Shown here: piece by piece, positions 28,001 through 36,945 of the stretch
How positions within the stretch are numbered: the stretch's first letter is position 1
How the letters are laid out: each line of letters opens with the position of its first letter
NCBI GenBank assembly: GCA_016744455.1
Contig: JADGEI010000016.1
Coordinates: 1 to 64,000 of the forward strand
Source: Alcanivoracaceae bacterium
GTDB taxonomy: Bacteria; Pseudomonadota; Gammaproteobacteria; Xanthomonadales; Marinicellaceae
DNA length: 64,000 nucleotides
Direction: 5' to 3'
The notes under the pieces: generated by a model
The model's input: only the letters and a program-made list of their open reading frames with translations
The model's database searches: none
Told to the model about the DNA's origin: nothing
Translations under genes and position numbers: made by a program

Positions 28001-28534
28001 TCAACGATTTAGCCACTGATCTTGTGTGATTGTATACCAATTTAACAGTATACCTTTGTAAGTAAACATTTCAACAAATGTTAAACCAAGTTTTCTCAAT
28101 ATAATATTTGAAGCTATATTTTGTGTGTGAGCTGCACCACTAATTTCAGTTAAGTTCATGTGAGAAAAGCCATAGTTCAAACAGGCTATAGCAGCTTCTG
28201 TTGCTACTCCCCCACCCCAATAACGTTTTCTCAAACGGTAGCCAATATCATAGTAACTCTTATCTATACGTAAATCACTTTCATACTTAAGCCCACACCA
28301 ACCCATAAAACTGTTAGTTTCTTTATCAATAACAGCGAAGCGAGCTATTCCATTTTTTTTATATTGTTCTCTAATAAACTTAATGGTTTGTTGTGACTCC
28401 TCTCGGGTTTTCACAGGTTTATTGCCAAGATAGGTATGTACATCTGCATTCGAGTCTAAAGCATACATACCTTCAACATCTGATGGGTTTAACTCACGTA
28501 GAATTAATCGTTTCGTTTCAATTAGAGGATTCAA
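28001..28534 (-). CDS. GNAT acetyltransferase, RimJ/RimL type
   Basis: A 177-residue acetyltransferase. The N terminus (LIETKRLILRELNPSDVEGMY) is the hallmark of the RimJ/RimL/YdaF group. Motif A is YRLRKRYWGGGVATEAA (about residues 101-117), followed by the Asn/Leu-rich AHTQNIASNIILRKLGL. The start is a TTG at 28534, directly after the TAA of the upstream dehydrogenase with no gap. No ATG fits, so translation is probably by reinitiation from that stop. Substrate could be a protein N terminus or a small amine. Confidence 0.87.
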   Translation of the reverse strand: MNPLIETKRLILRELNPSDVEGMYALDSNADVHTYLGNKPVKTREESQQTIKFIREQYKKNGIARFAVIDKETNSFMGWCGLKYESDLRIDKSYYDIGYRLRKRYWGGGVATEAAIACLNYGFSHMNLTEISGAAHTQNIASNIILRKLGLTFVEMFTYKGILLNWYTITQDQWLNR

Positions 28535-29839
28535 TTAATGATGCCAATTATTGCTTGCTAAAGATGCGATAATTTTTTTGCCACGATGTCCATAGATTGG
28601 GTTATTTTCAAGTGCTTTAGCATCAGCTAGTTCTATGGCAACATCCGCAGGTGTTTGATTTGAGTCTTTGGCTTGTTTTAACACCCTTAATGCAGTTTGA
28701 AAGACACCAAATTCGTACTCTTTTTCCAAATGCTGATTAAACAAAGGATCTTCATCAATATACCCTGCTTGTTCACCTGCACAGTTAACAATACCCATGC
28801 GATTAACGAGGAAGTCAGGTACATAGGTAATACCTTTGTTCTTTAGTAGATGACCATCAGTCTGTGAGTTTGATAATTGGTTATTGGCTGCTCCACAGAT
28901 AATCTTAGCCTTAATTTGAGGTATTGTATGTTTATTTAAAATAGCGCCAGTAGCACAGGGTGCAAGAATATCACAATCAGCAAATAAAATTGATTTATCC
29001 TCGATATCAACCAATCGACCTTCAAAATTTTTGTTAGTGTATTTATTTTTAATTCGATTAACCAAGTCGTCATCAATATCTGCTGCAATCACTTTTTGGG
29101 CATTTCTTTCAAATAAATAATTTATCATTGGTTCTGCCACATGCCCCATTCCTTGCACAGCAATGATTTTTCCTTCTATAGAACCTAAGTTCAAGAAATC
29201 CAGCGCAGCTTCCATACCTTTAACAACACCTAGTGCCGTAGCTGATGATGGATTACCGCTACCGCCTAGTGCTGCAGGAATACAGGTAGTAAAACGTGTT
29301 TGACTAAATATTTCAGCCATATCCTCTTCACTTGTTCCTACATCCTCTGCTGTAATATAACAACCTTTTATTGAAGATATAAAGCGTCCATAATCTTGGT
29401 AAATGTTCTTTCTTAGTTTTGTATCATTTTTATCATAGTTTGGATTATGTACCATTATCCCTTTACCACCACCCCACCATAAATTAGCCAAAGCATTTTT
29501 ACGTGTCATGCCTTTTGATAAACGCATACCATCTCGTAACAAATCTTCAATTGTTTCATAATTCCAATAACGCAAGCCTCCTGATGCTTGACCACGATTA
29601 GTTTGATGGATAAAAGCCGACTGTAGAATGTCATACTCACTACTCACCTGGAAAAACATGCCTTCATGTTTCATAAAATCTCGTTTATCCGCATTGATAA
29701 AGTCTGCAATTTCCTGGAGTTTAGGATCAGAAATTTTTACTAAATTAGAAGATTCATCAAAAATTATTGAAAATCTATTGAGGTTATTTTGTTTTAAGTA
29801 GGCGATAAAATCTTGTGGATTTAGTTGTAATAATGACAT
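28535..29839 (-). CDS. Glu/Leu/Phe/Val dehydrogenase
   Basis: A 434-residue NAD(P)-dependent amino-acid dehydrogenase. The catalytic Lys region is GMTRKNALANLWWGGGKGIM, the same spacing as leucine and phenylalanine dehydrogenases. TAEDVGTSEEDMAEI contains the catalytic Asp. The Rossmann motif is VQGMGHVAEP, followed by AADIDDD, whose acidic end favours NAD. CATGAILN and GAANNQL are conserved. It would reversibly deaminate a branched-chain or aromatic amino acid to the 2-oxo acid. It is coupled to the RimJ/L-type GNAT (zero-base spacing). The exact amino acid is undetermined. Confidence 0.88.
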   Translation of the reverse strand: MSLLQLNPQDFIAYLKQNNLNRFSIIFDESSNLVKISDPKLQEIADFINADKRDFMKHEGMFFQVSSEYDILQSAFIHQTNRGQASGGLRYWNYETIEDLLRDGMRLSKGMTRKNALANLWWGGGKGIMVHNPNYDKNDTKLRKNIYQDYGRFISSIKGCYITAEDVGTSEEDMAEIFSQTRFTTCIPAALGGSGNPSSATALGVVKGMEAALDFLNLGSIEGKIIAVQGMGHVAEPMINYLFERNAQKVIAADIDDDLVNRIKNKYTNKNFEGRLVDIEDKSILFADCDILAPCATGAILNKHTIPQIKAKIICGAANNQLSNSQTDGHLLKNKGITYVPDFLVNRMGIVNCAGEQAGYIDEDPLFNQHLEKEYEFGVFQTALRVLKQAKDSNQTPADVAIELADAKALENNPIYGHRGKKIIASLASNNWHH

Positions 29840-29939
29840 TTATTTGATTACCCTTAATTTATTCTGATTGCATTATATATCTCGTCTTATTTTTAGCAAT
29901 ATTTATTTTTCAATTGCTATTTCGTGATAATATATAAAC

Positions 29940-31067
29940 ATGAATGAGAAATATGACCCTATTAAGGATAAATATACCATGTATGGTGCTGAGTTTTCTC
30001 TGTATTCAGGTAAAGTTCGTAGCTATTTACGTAAAAAAGGCATTCCTTTTGTAGAACGTTTATCTGATATAAAAGCTTTTAAGAACTTCATTATTCCACG
30101 AACGGGTGTTAAATTTATTCCTGTTGTACAAACTTCAAAAAACATCGTTATTCAAGACACTACTGATATTATTGATACGCTTGAAGTCAAATTCCCCAAA
30201 AACCCTGTCTATCCTGATACACCTAAGCAAAAATTAACGGCATTGCTTTTAGAAGTCTATGGCGATGAATGGTTGCTTATTCCAGCTATGCACTACCGTT
30301 GGAACTACCCAAAAGAAAACATGCCTTTTATTTACCAAGAATTTGGCCGAACTATTTTACCCAATTATATAAAATTCATTCAACGAATTGCAGGCAAAAT
30401 AATTGGTAACAAGTTTAAAAGTTTTGTCCCAAAACTAGGAATAACAACCAAGTCAATTCCTGCAATTGAAAAGAGTTACACACAATTACTTGCCGACTTA
30501 AATACACACTTCAGTAAACATAAATATTTATTAGGGAACTTTCCATCAATCGCTGATTTCGGAATGATTGCCCCCATGTACGCTCACCTTTATCGCGACC
30601 CTTATCCAGGGTATATAATGAAAACTCAGGCTCCACACCTTGCTCTTTGGGTCGAACGCATGATGTCAGATTCAATAGCCATAGGTGACTTTTTGCCGTA
30701 CGATGATGTGCCAGAAAGCATTGATGTGGTGTTAAAAAGGATGGCAACTGAACAAATTCCTGTCTTAATAGATACCGCTAAGTTATTGCATGAATGGTAT
30801 GATTTAAACCCAAACGATGATATCCCACGTATGCTTGGCACACATCAATTTAAAATTGCAGAGACAATAGAAGAACGTGCAGTAATACCCTATTCACTGT
30901 GGATGTGGCAACGCCCCTATGATTATTATCATTCCTTACATGAAGAGCAACGATTATTATTGAAACATTGGTTGGAAGAAATTGGTTTATACCACGCTCT
31001 AAATATTCCAATCAAAACCCGAGTCAAACGTTTGAACAATTTTTTACTTATTGATAATTTCACCTAA
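29940..31067 (+). CDS. Glutathione S-transferase-family protein
   Basis: A 375-residue protein. Residues about 13-85 form a thioredoxin-like GST N domain (LYSGKVRSYLRKKGIPFVE, then GVKFIPVVQT with the cis-Pro, then VIQDTTDIIDTLE with the glutathione-binding Gln-Asp pair). An all-helical GST C domain follows to about 250, with the N-capping-like SIADFGMIAPMYAHL. The last about 120 residues are an extra region not found in standard GSTs of about 210 residues. A second possible start is the Met at residue 14. A gatAAT -10-like element ends about eight bases before the ATG. Substrate unknown. Confidence 0.8.
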   Translation: MNEKYDPIKDKYTMYGAEFSLYSGKVRSYLRKKGIPFVERLSDIKAFKNFIIPRTGVKFIPVVQTSKNIVIQDTTDIIDTLEVKFPKNPVYPDTPKQKLTALLLEVYGDEWLLIPAMHYRWNYPKENMPFIYQEFGRTILPNYIKFIQRIAGKIIGNKFKSFVPKLGITTKSIPAIEKSYTQLLADLNTHFSKHKYLLGNFPSIADFGMIAPMYAHLYRDPYPGYIMKTQAPHLALWVERMMSDSIAIGDFLPYDDVPESIDVVLKRMATEQIPVLIDTAKLLHEWYDLNPNDDIPRMLGTHQFKIAETIEERAVIPYSLWMWQRPYDYYHSLHEEQRLLLKHWLEEIGLYHALNIPIKTRVKRLNNFLLIDNFT

Positions 31068-31111
31068 GTACAATATAACAGTTTTGCTATCAAGGTTGAT
31101 CGAAAAACTAG

Positions 31112-32287
31112 TTACTTTGATAAATATTTAATGCCATCAGCTATTCCTGACACTGTCAGCGGGTACATTTTATTATCAAAAAGTTGTTTAACTATTTGTG
31201 TGCTTTGTGTATAACGCCAATAATCATCAGGAACTGGGTTGAGCCAAATTGTCTTTTCCCATTTCTCTTTGATGCGTTTCAACCAGACATTTCCCGCTTC
31301 AGTATTATCGTGTTCAACACTGCCGCCCTCATATAATAATTCGAAAGGTGACATGGCCGCATCCCCAACAAAAATTACGGTATAATCATCTCCATAAGTA
31401 TTGAGTATATCGTGCGTATTAATGCTTTCATCATAACGGCGGTTATTGTCTTTCCAGAGGCTTTCGTAAACACAATTGTGAAAATAAAAATATTCTAAAT
31501 GTTTGAATTCAGATTTTATCGCAGAAAACAATTGTTCACACGTGCGAATGTGATCATCCATGGAACCTCCGACATCAAAAAAAACCAAAAGCTTTATAGC
31601 ATTATGACGTTCAGGAACCATTTTGATGTTCAAAAGGCCGCCATCTTTTGCTGTGCTCTTAATGGTATCATCTAAGTCTAACTCCTCAGTTAGTCCTGTT
31701 CTGGCAAACCTTCGTAACTTCCTTAGTGCTACTTTCATATTACGCGTGCCAATTTCGCAGTCATCATCTAGGTTTTTGTACTGACGTTTTTCCCATACTT
31801 TTACGGCTCGACGGTGAGTGCTCTCTCCTCCTATACGAATACCTGCGGGATTATATCCTCCATGGCCAAAGGGTGAAGTACCACCTGTTCCAATCCATTT
31901 ATTTCCACCTGCGTGTTTCTTTTTTTGTTCTTCAAGGCGTTTTTTTAAGGTGTCCATGATTTTATCTAAGCCGCCTAATGCCTCAATCTTGGCTTTTTCT
32001 TCATCACTGAGATTTTTGAAAAACTCAGTTTCCAGCCAGTTTTCAGGAATTGTCGCTTGAGTTAGGTCTTCACGTGTCTTTAAGCCTTGATAATAGGCAC
32101 CAAATGCTTGATCAAAACGGTCGTAATATTTTTCATTTTTGACCAAACACAGTTTTGATAACTGATAAAATTCATCCATACTACCAAAGGCGATATTTTT
32201 ATCCATGGCCTCAAGTAACACCAATAGCTCCTGAATTGAGACGGGCACTTTGGTTTCTTTCAAGCTATAGAAAAAATCAATTAACAT
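31112..32287 (-). CDS. CoxE-like VWA-domain protein
   Basis: A 391-residue protein of the VWA-containing CoxE family. The N-terminal half is helical. A Gly-rich stretch (about residues 128-155) precedes the von Willebrand A domain (about 220-390). The MIDAS motif is degenerate (FFDVGGSMDDH instead of DxSxS), while the later Thr/Asp positions are in GDDYTVIFVGDAAMSP. Such proteins work with a MoxR AAA ATPase, encoded directly upstream here at 32316, in insertion of metal cofactors or remodelling of partner enzymes. The pair is cotranscribed (28-base gap). The client is not apparent in this window. Confidence 0.88.
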   Translation of the reverse strand: MLIDFFYSLKETKVPVSIQELLVLLEAMDKNIAFGSMDEFYQLSKLCLVKNEKYYDRFDQAFGAYYQGLKTREDLTQATIPENWLETEFFKNLSDEEKAKIEALGGLDKIMDTLKKRLEEQKKKHAGGNKWIGTGGTSPFGHGGYNPAGIRIGGESTHRRAVKVWEKRQYKNLDDDCEIGTRNMKVALRKLRRFARTGLTEELDLDDTIKSTAKDGGLLNIKMVPERHNAIKLLVFFDVGGSMDDHIRTCEQLFSAIKSEFKHLEYFYFHNCVYESLWKDNNRRYDESINTHDILNTYGDDYTVIFVGDAAMSPFELLYEGGSVEHDNTEAGNVWLKRIKEKWEKTIWLNPVPDDYWRYTQSTQIVKQLFDNKMYPLTVSGIADGIKYLSK

Positions 32288-32315
32288 ATGAATACTCTAA
32301 GGTATAAATACAAAT

Positions 32316-33167
32316 TTATTTCAACTGCCTACGCATCATAAACGCCAAGCGTTGGATGGCATCAACATCCTGCTCATTTTTCAGCAATGCCCCGTAAAGC
32401 GGTGGAATATTATCTTTAATGTCTTTATTTTGTAACAATTCAAGTGGAATATTGTCAGCCAATAAGAGTTTAATCCAATCAATCAACTCTGATGTAGAGG
32501 GTTTTTTCTTTAAACCTTGGACATCACGTAATTGAAAAAATATATCTAAGGCATATTTGACCAGTTGTTTTTGGATATCGGGATAATGTACATCAACTAT
32601 TTTTTGCATGGTGTCTTTGTCTGGGAAATTGATGTAATGAAAAAAACAACGGCGTAAAAAAGCATCGGGTAATTCTTTTTCATCATTGCTTGTAATTATG
32701 ATGATTGGGCGGTGTTTGGCCTTAACCTGTTCACCAGTTTCATAGACATCAAATTCCATTTGATCTAGTTCAATAAGCAAGTCATTTGGGAACTCAATAT
32801 CAGCTTTATCAATTTCATCAATTAGAAGAACCACTTGTTCATCAGCTGTAAAGGCTTGCCAAACCTTTCCTGGTTTTATGTAGTTAGATATATCATGAAC
32901 CTTATCATCGCCTAATTGTGAATCACGAAGACGAGACACAGCATCATATTCATATAACCCTTGTTGTGCTTTAGTAGTAGATTTTACGTGCCAGCAAATG
33001 AGCTTCTTTCCTAAAGAATCTGCCACTTGTTCTGCAAGCATGGTTTTTCCAGTGCCTGGCTCACCTTTTATCAACAGTGGACGTTGTAGGGTTACAGCAG
33101 CATTAACTGCCATGGATAAATCATCGGTTGCAATGTATTTTTTTGTACCAGTAAACTTCATGTTCAT
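32316..33167 (-). CDS. MoxR-family AAA ATPase
   Basis: A 283-residue AAA+ ATPase. Walker A is GEPGTGKTML (about residues 37-46), Walker B is VVLLIDEIDKAD, sensor 1 is IIITSNDEKELPDAFLRRC with the Arg finger, and PSTSELIDW marks the lid. MoxR ATPases act as chaperones with a VWA partner, here the CoxE-like gene downstream. Its start overlaps the stop of the glutaredoxin gene by four bases (ATGA), so a three-gene operon grx-moxR-coxE is likely. Confidence 0.92.
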   Translation of the reverse strand: MNMKFTGTKKYIATDDLSMAVNAAVTLQRPLLIKGEPGTGKTMLAEQVADSLGKKLICWHVKSTTKAQQGLYEYDAVSRLRDSQLGDDKVHDISNYIKPGKVWQAFTADEQVVLLIDEIDKADIEFPNDLLIELDQMEFDVYETGEQVKAKHRPIIIITSNDEKELPDAFLRRCFFHYINFPDKDTMQKIVDVHYPDIQKQLVKYALDIFFQLRDVQGLKKKPSTSELIDWIKLLLADNIPLELLQNKDIKDNIPPLYGALLKNEQDVDAIQRLAFMMRRQLK

Positions 33168-33529
33168 TTTAATTTCTCTAATGCTCTATTAAATCGACTC
33201 TCAACAAATCCTCCAATAACCACATCTCCGATAACGGTCAATGGCGTGCCTTTACCACCAAGTTGTTTAAATAGTTGTGCATCTTTCTCAGACCATTCAA
33301 TATCACGTTCACACCATGTTACACCTTTTGAAGCGAGGTGTTTTTTAGCTTTTTTGCAATATGGACAAAACTCTGTAGTAAACATAACAATGTCGCAATT
33401 GGCATCTATTTCGCGTGCTGAAACTTCTTGATTAAGGACTTTTATTTGATCTTGATAAATGATATACAAAGCGATAGCAACCGCACCATATAACAAAGTT
33501 GGAAGTATGTATTTTTTAAATTTTTTCAT
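33164..33529 (-). CDS. Membrane-anchored glutaredoxin-like protein
   Basis: A 121-residue protein with one N-terminal transmembrane segment (about residues 7-24) and a glutaredoxin domain with the redox motif CPYC (VMFTTEFCPYCKKA), a cis-Pro in GKGTPLTVIG and the GG pair in VIGGF. A longer frame starts at a TTG (33556). I prefer ATG 33529, which lies six bases after a TATTAT element, so its message may lack a leader. Topology suggests a periplasmic or membrane-tethered thiol reductant. It is the first gene of the operon with MoxR and CoxE-like genes, perhaps keeping their client reduced. Confidence 0.8.
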   Translation of the reverse strand: MKKFKKYILPTLLYGAVAIALYIIYQDQIKVLNQEVSAREIDANCDIVMFTTEFCPYCKKAKKHLASKGVTWCERDIEWSEKDAQLFKQLGGKGTPLTVIGDVVIGGFVESRFNRALEKLK

Positions 33530-33676
33530 AAGAGTATAATATCGAGATAAAAACAAAATTAAAAGACTTTTCCCGCAGATGATGCATATATCTTTTCCTA
33601 TTAACTTTGCATAACCTTAGTTAATCGGTTCGCATAAGCATGTTACTTGATTATACATTTGTCATAGCGAAGGTAT

Positions 33677-34768
33677 CTAAACGTTAAATCTAAAATGCAA
33701 TACATCCCCTTCTTTAACGATATAATCTTTGCCTTCTAATCGCAATTTACCAGCTTCTTTGCAACCCGCTTCACCATTAAACTGGATAAAATCATCATAG
33801 CTCATTGTTTCAGCGCGAATAAACCCTTTTTCAAAATCCGTATGAATTACACCAGCGCATTTTGGTGCAGTAAAACCTTCTCTAAATGTCCAAGCGCGCA
33901 CTTCTTTAACGCCTGCAGTGAAATAAGTACGTAAGCCCAACAATTCATGCCCCGCTCTAATCACTCGGTCAAGGCCAGCTTCTGTTAAGCCTAACTCTTC
34001 CATAAACATTTCTTTGTCTTCGTCATCCAATACTGCGATTTCTGACTCAATCACTGCACAAACAGGGACAACCGAAGAGTTTTCCTTTTTAGCAATATCA
34101 GTAATTTGGTCTAAAAATGGATTATTTTCAAAGCCATCTTCACTGACATTGGCAATGTACATCACCGGTTTACCCGTGATAAAACTAAATTCCTTAATAA
34201 ATACTTTTTCTTCCTTATACAAATCCAAAGCGCGAATAGGTAGCCCTTCAGACAATTGCGCAACAACTTTTTCAAGCACAGCTGCACGTGCTATGGCTTC
34301 TTTATTGCCTGATTTTGCTTGTTTTTGCGCTTTTAGCAAACCTCTTTCAGCAGAATCCAAATCTGCTAGTGCCAACTCCGTATTAATGGTTTCCACATCA
34401 TCCAATGGATTAATTTTTCCCTCTACATGCACCACATCATCGTCTTCAAAACAACGAACCACATGAGCGATAGCATCGGTTTCACGAATATTAGACAAAA
34501 ATTTGTTACCCAATCCTTCACCTTTTGAAGCTCCAGCTACAAGTCCCGCAATATCAACAAATTCCATTACTGTTGGTAAAACACGTTCAGGATTAACAAT
34601 CTCTGCCAGTTTAGCTAGTCGCGGGTCAGGTACTTCGACAATACCTACATTAGGTTCAATTGTACAAAAAGGGTAGTTTGCTGCATCAATACCCGCTTTG
34701 GTAAGTGCATTAAATAAAGTTGATTTTCCGACGTTGGGTAAACCAACAATTCCACATTTGAAGCCCAT
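33677..34768 (-). CDS. ychF: Redox-regulated ATPase YchF
   Basis: A 363-residue Obg-family P-loop protein. It begins [17 protein letters not shown] (G1), then the [11 protein letters not shown] switch region and [17 protein letters not shown] (G3). The NVSED segment replaces the usual NKxD, consistent with preference for ATP over GTP in YchF/Ola1 proteins. The C-terminal TGS domain is seen in [25 protein letters not shown]. It binds ribosomes and ATP in characterised species. Length and sequence are typical. Divergent from the LytTR gene. Confidence 0.96.
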   Translation of the reverse strand: MGFKCGIVGLPNVGKSTLFNALTKAGIDAANYPFCTIEPNVGIVEVPDPRLAKLAEIVNPERVLPTVMEFVDIAGLVAGASKGEGLGNKFLSNIRETDAIAHVVRCFEDDDVVHVEGKINPLDDVETINTELALADLDSAERGLLKAQKQAKSGNKEAIARAAVLEKVVAQLSEGLPIRALDLYKEEKVFIKEFSFITGKPVMYIANVSEDGFENNPFLDQITDIAKKENSSVVPVCAVIESEIAVLDDEDKEMFMEELGLTEAGLDRVIRAGHELLGLRTYFTAGVKEVRAWTFREGFTAPKCAGVIHTDFEKGFIRAETMSYDDFIQFNGEAGCKEAGKLRLEGKDYIVKEGDVLHFRFNV

Positions 34769-34800
34769 AATAGTTCTATATTTTCAAAAAGAGGCGCATT

Positions 34801-34830
34801 TTACCAAATTCATGATTATATTGATATAAT
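34801..34830 (+). promoter_or_regulatory. Predicted promoter of the LytTR gene, possibly leaderless
   Basis: TTACCA at 34801-34806 and TATAAT at 34825-34830 (18-base spacer). The -10 ends seven bases before the ATG at 34838 and no ribosome-binding site is present. Confidence 0.5.
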
Positions 34831-34837
34831 AACATCC

Positions 34838-35620
34838 ATGCATCTATTGAATAATAAATTTAAAAGCTATGGGGTTCAGGCAATTCTACTTATCTTTGTG
34901 GCTGGGATATTCATGCTAATGATGATGCATGACTACTTAACATCCGTTTTATTTAATCAATCGTATTATTTATCGGAATCATTAGTGTTTAAAACAAATA
35001 TTGTCTTATTAGTTATTCCAATACTTATAAGTGGTGCGACTCATAAATATAAATTTTCAAAAGAAATCAATGTTACTAAACTAATGTTATTGATGATTCC
35101 CAGTGTTATAATTCATATCTTAATAGCCAGTTTATTAATTGCGTTTATCTCTCACACCTTAATGAGAGATTCTTTTACATTTGAATTTTTAATCAAAAAC
35201 AAATTCAATCAAGATTTTATTTTTCTATTGACCATTTATGGGTTAATGTTTTTAATATCACGGTATTATGCAATAAATATTCAATCAAACACAACAAAAC
35301 TCACAATCAAATCAGGGAAGCAAAGACAAATAATACACACGGCTGACATTGACTGGATAACTGCAGAAACCCCATATGTAGGAATTTGGACTAATGGTAA
35401 AAAATATTTATACAGCTCAACCTTAACTAATACACTATCCGAATTAAACAATGATGATTTTGTTCGAATTCATCGATCAACCATAGTAAATGTATCTAAA
35501 ATTGAAAAAATTGTTTCTCGCGCAAATGGCGACTATGACCTTTACCTATACGATAACACCCAATTAAGATTAAGTAGAAATTACCGAAAGCAACTGGATC
35601 ACGACCAGCTTAAGTTCTAA
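34838..35620 (+). CDS. Membrane-bound LytTR DNA-binding regulator
   Basis: A 260-residue protein with four transmembrane helices (about residues 14-33, 50-66, 82-104, 124-142) and a C-terminal LytTR DNA-binding domain (about 155-258), with the hallmark IDWITAETPYVGIWTNGKKYL and RIHRSTIVNVSKIE segments. It is a one-component membrane regulator with no response-regulator receiver. It lies 88 bases upstream of the dioxygenase-like gene on the same strand and may control or be cotranscribed with it. The signal sensed is unknown. Confidence 0.88.
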   Translation: MHLLNNKFKSYGVQAILLIFVAGIFMLMMMHDYLTSVLFNQSYYLSESLVFKTNIVLLVIPILISGATHKYKFSKEINVTKLMLLMIPSVIIHILIASLLIAFISHTLMRDSFTFEFLIKNKFNQDFIFLLTIYGLMFLISRYYAINIQSNTTKLTIKSGKQRQIIHTADIDWITAETPYVGIWTNGKKYLYSSTLTNTLSELNNDDFVRIHRSTIVNVSKIEKIVSRANGDYDLYLYDNTQLRLSRNYRKQLDHDQLKF

Positions 35621-35708
35621 ATCACTCAGCTTAACGTAATAAAGGAATTACCCCTTTCATATAAACCTATGCTGTCATTATGATGATTTTTTTAATTGAG
35701 AAAAGCCA

Positions 35709-36866
35709 ATGAAATTGACACTACTAGTAACACTTATACTAACCACCACTTGTTACTCACAAACCAACAAACCAGTTGGTGGAGGGTGTGATGGTTGTGA
35801 GTTAATGTATAGCGACATGCCTCAAAACATTTCATCCATAAGCTACTCACCTGCATGGAATAGTGCTGGTCAAAAACTTTTAATTACAGGCAAAGCATAT
35901 AAACAAGATGGTCTGACTCCAGCTGCAAACATAATCATTTATTATTGGCAAACTAATCATAAAGGTTATTATGTTGACAAAAACGATTTGAACATTCACG
36001 TTAAAAGGCATGGTTATATTCGAGGGTGGGTTAAATCGGATAATCAAGGCCGTTATTCAATTTATACGATTAAACCAGGTGCTTACCCTAATAAAGACAT
36101 ACCTGCACACATCCATCTTTCTATAAAAGAACCCGATATTAAGGATGAATATTATGTTGATAACTTAGTATTCGATTACGACCCATTACTAACAACAGAA
36201 AAGAGAAAAGCATTAAAAAATCGTGGTGGAAGCGGTCTACTTAGAACCTTAAAAGGAAAAAATATACTCATTGCTGAACACAACATAATCTTGGGTTTAA
36301 ACATTCCCAACTATCCTAAAGTGAATGACAAACAATTAAAGTCGGGCCAAAAAGCTGGTGAAGACTTTCATTCGATTACTCCTTATCATGCATGGGGCCC
36401 CGATCGAGGCACAACAACATGCCCCGTTTGCCGTTATGGCCGTTATTTTGGAATAATGTATTTTGTTAATGAAATAAACTCACAAGAAATCAACGACTGG
36501 CTTTTATTTTTAGAACAATTAAGTGGTCAATATGACCAGCAATTAAAAGTATATTTAATATATGGCAGTGCTCGTAATTATAGTTTTTCAAAACGCAATA
36601 AACAACTTGCCAAACTAGGTGAAAAACTAAAACTACAAAAAGTAGCCTTAACTTTTGTACCAGCCTTCGATGACAAAGAAACTGATATTTACCTAAGTCG
36701 AATTAATTCAAATGCAAGAAACACCCTTGTCATTTACAAAAACAGAAACATCATAAGCAATTCAACCAACCTCATAGCAAACCAAAAGAATTTTAAGATA
36801 ATACAACAAAAACTCACGAACAGTACGAGTGATTATTTTAATCTACAAATAGACAAGACAAGGTAA
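35709..36866 (+). CDS. Exported intradiol-dioxygenase-like/CxxC fusion
   Basis: A 385-residue protein with a signal peptide (cleavage about residue 17). Residues about 25-175 match the catalytic core of intradiol ring-cleavage dioxygenases. All four iron ligands can be aligned with protocatechuate 3,4-dioxygenase beta: Tyr88 (KGYYVDKND), Tyr126 (KPGAYP), His134 and His136 (PAHIHL). The C-terminal part (about 225-385) has a CPVCRYG redox-like motif (Cys238, Cys241) and a thioredoxin-like strand pattern. Secreted dioxygenase-like proteins of this kind are known, but their substrate is generally untested. A role in aromatic or other redox chemistry outside the cytoplasm is inferred. Confidence 0.75.
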   Translation: MKLTLLVTLILTTTCYSQTNKPVGGGCDGCELMYSDMPQNISSISYSPAWNSAGQKLLITGKAYKQDGLTPAANIIIYYWQTNHKGYYVDKNDLNIHVKRHGYIRGWVKSDNQGRYSIYTIKPGAYPNKDIPAHIHLSIKEPDIKDEYYVDNLVFDYDPLLTTEKRKALKNRGGSGLLRTLKGKNILIAEHNIILGLNIPNYPKVNDKQLKSGQKAGEDFHSITPYHAWGPDRGTTTCPVCRYGRYFGIMYFVNEINSQEINDWLLFLEQLSGQYDQQLKVYLIYGSARNYSFSKRNKQLAKLGEKLKLQKVALTFVPAFDDKETDIYLSRINSNARNTLVIYKNRNIISNSTNLIANQKNFKIIQQKLTNSTSDYFNLQIDKTR

Positions 36867-36907
36867 TACAATTTTATTTATAAAACATACGTAGTTACAT
36901 GCATATA

Positions 36908-36938
36908 TTGTGCAAAACACTATCCTGTTCACTATAAT
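36908..36938 (+). promoter_or_regulatory. Predicted promoter of hutF, possibly leaderless
   Basis: TTGTGC (36908-36913) and a consensus TATAAT (36933-36938), 19-base spacer. The -10 ends seven bases before the hutF ATG at 36946. Confidence 0.5.
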
Positions 36939-36945
36939 ATAAACC

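Noticed and set aside
25881-28534. Three GNAT genes as a toxin-antitoxin or resistance island
   Set aside because: None has a DUF1778-type antitoxin partner, their sequences belong to different GNAT groups, and no mobility genes flank them; chance clustering is adequate.
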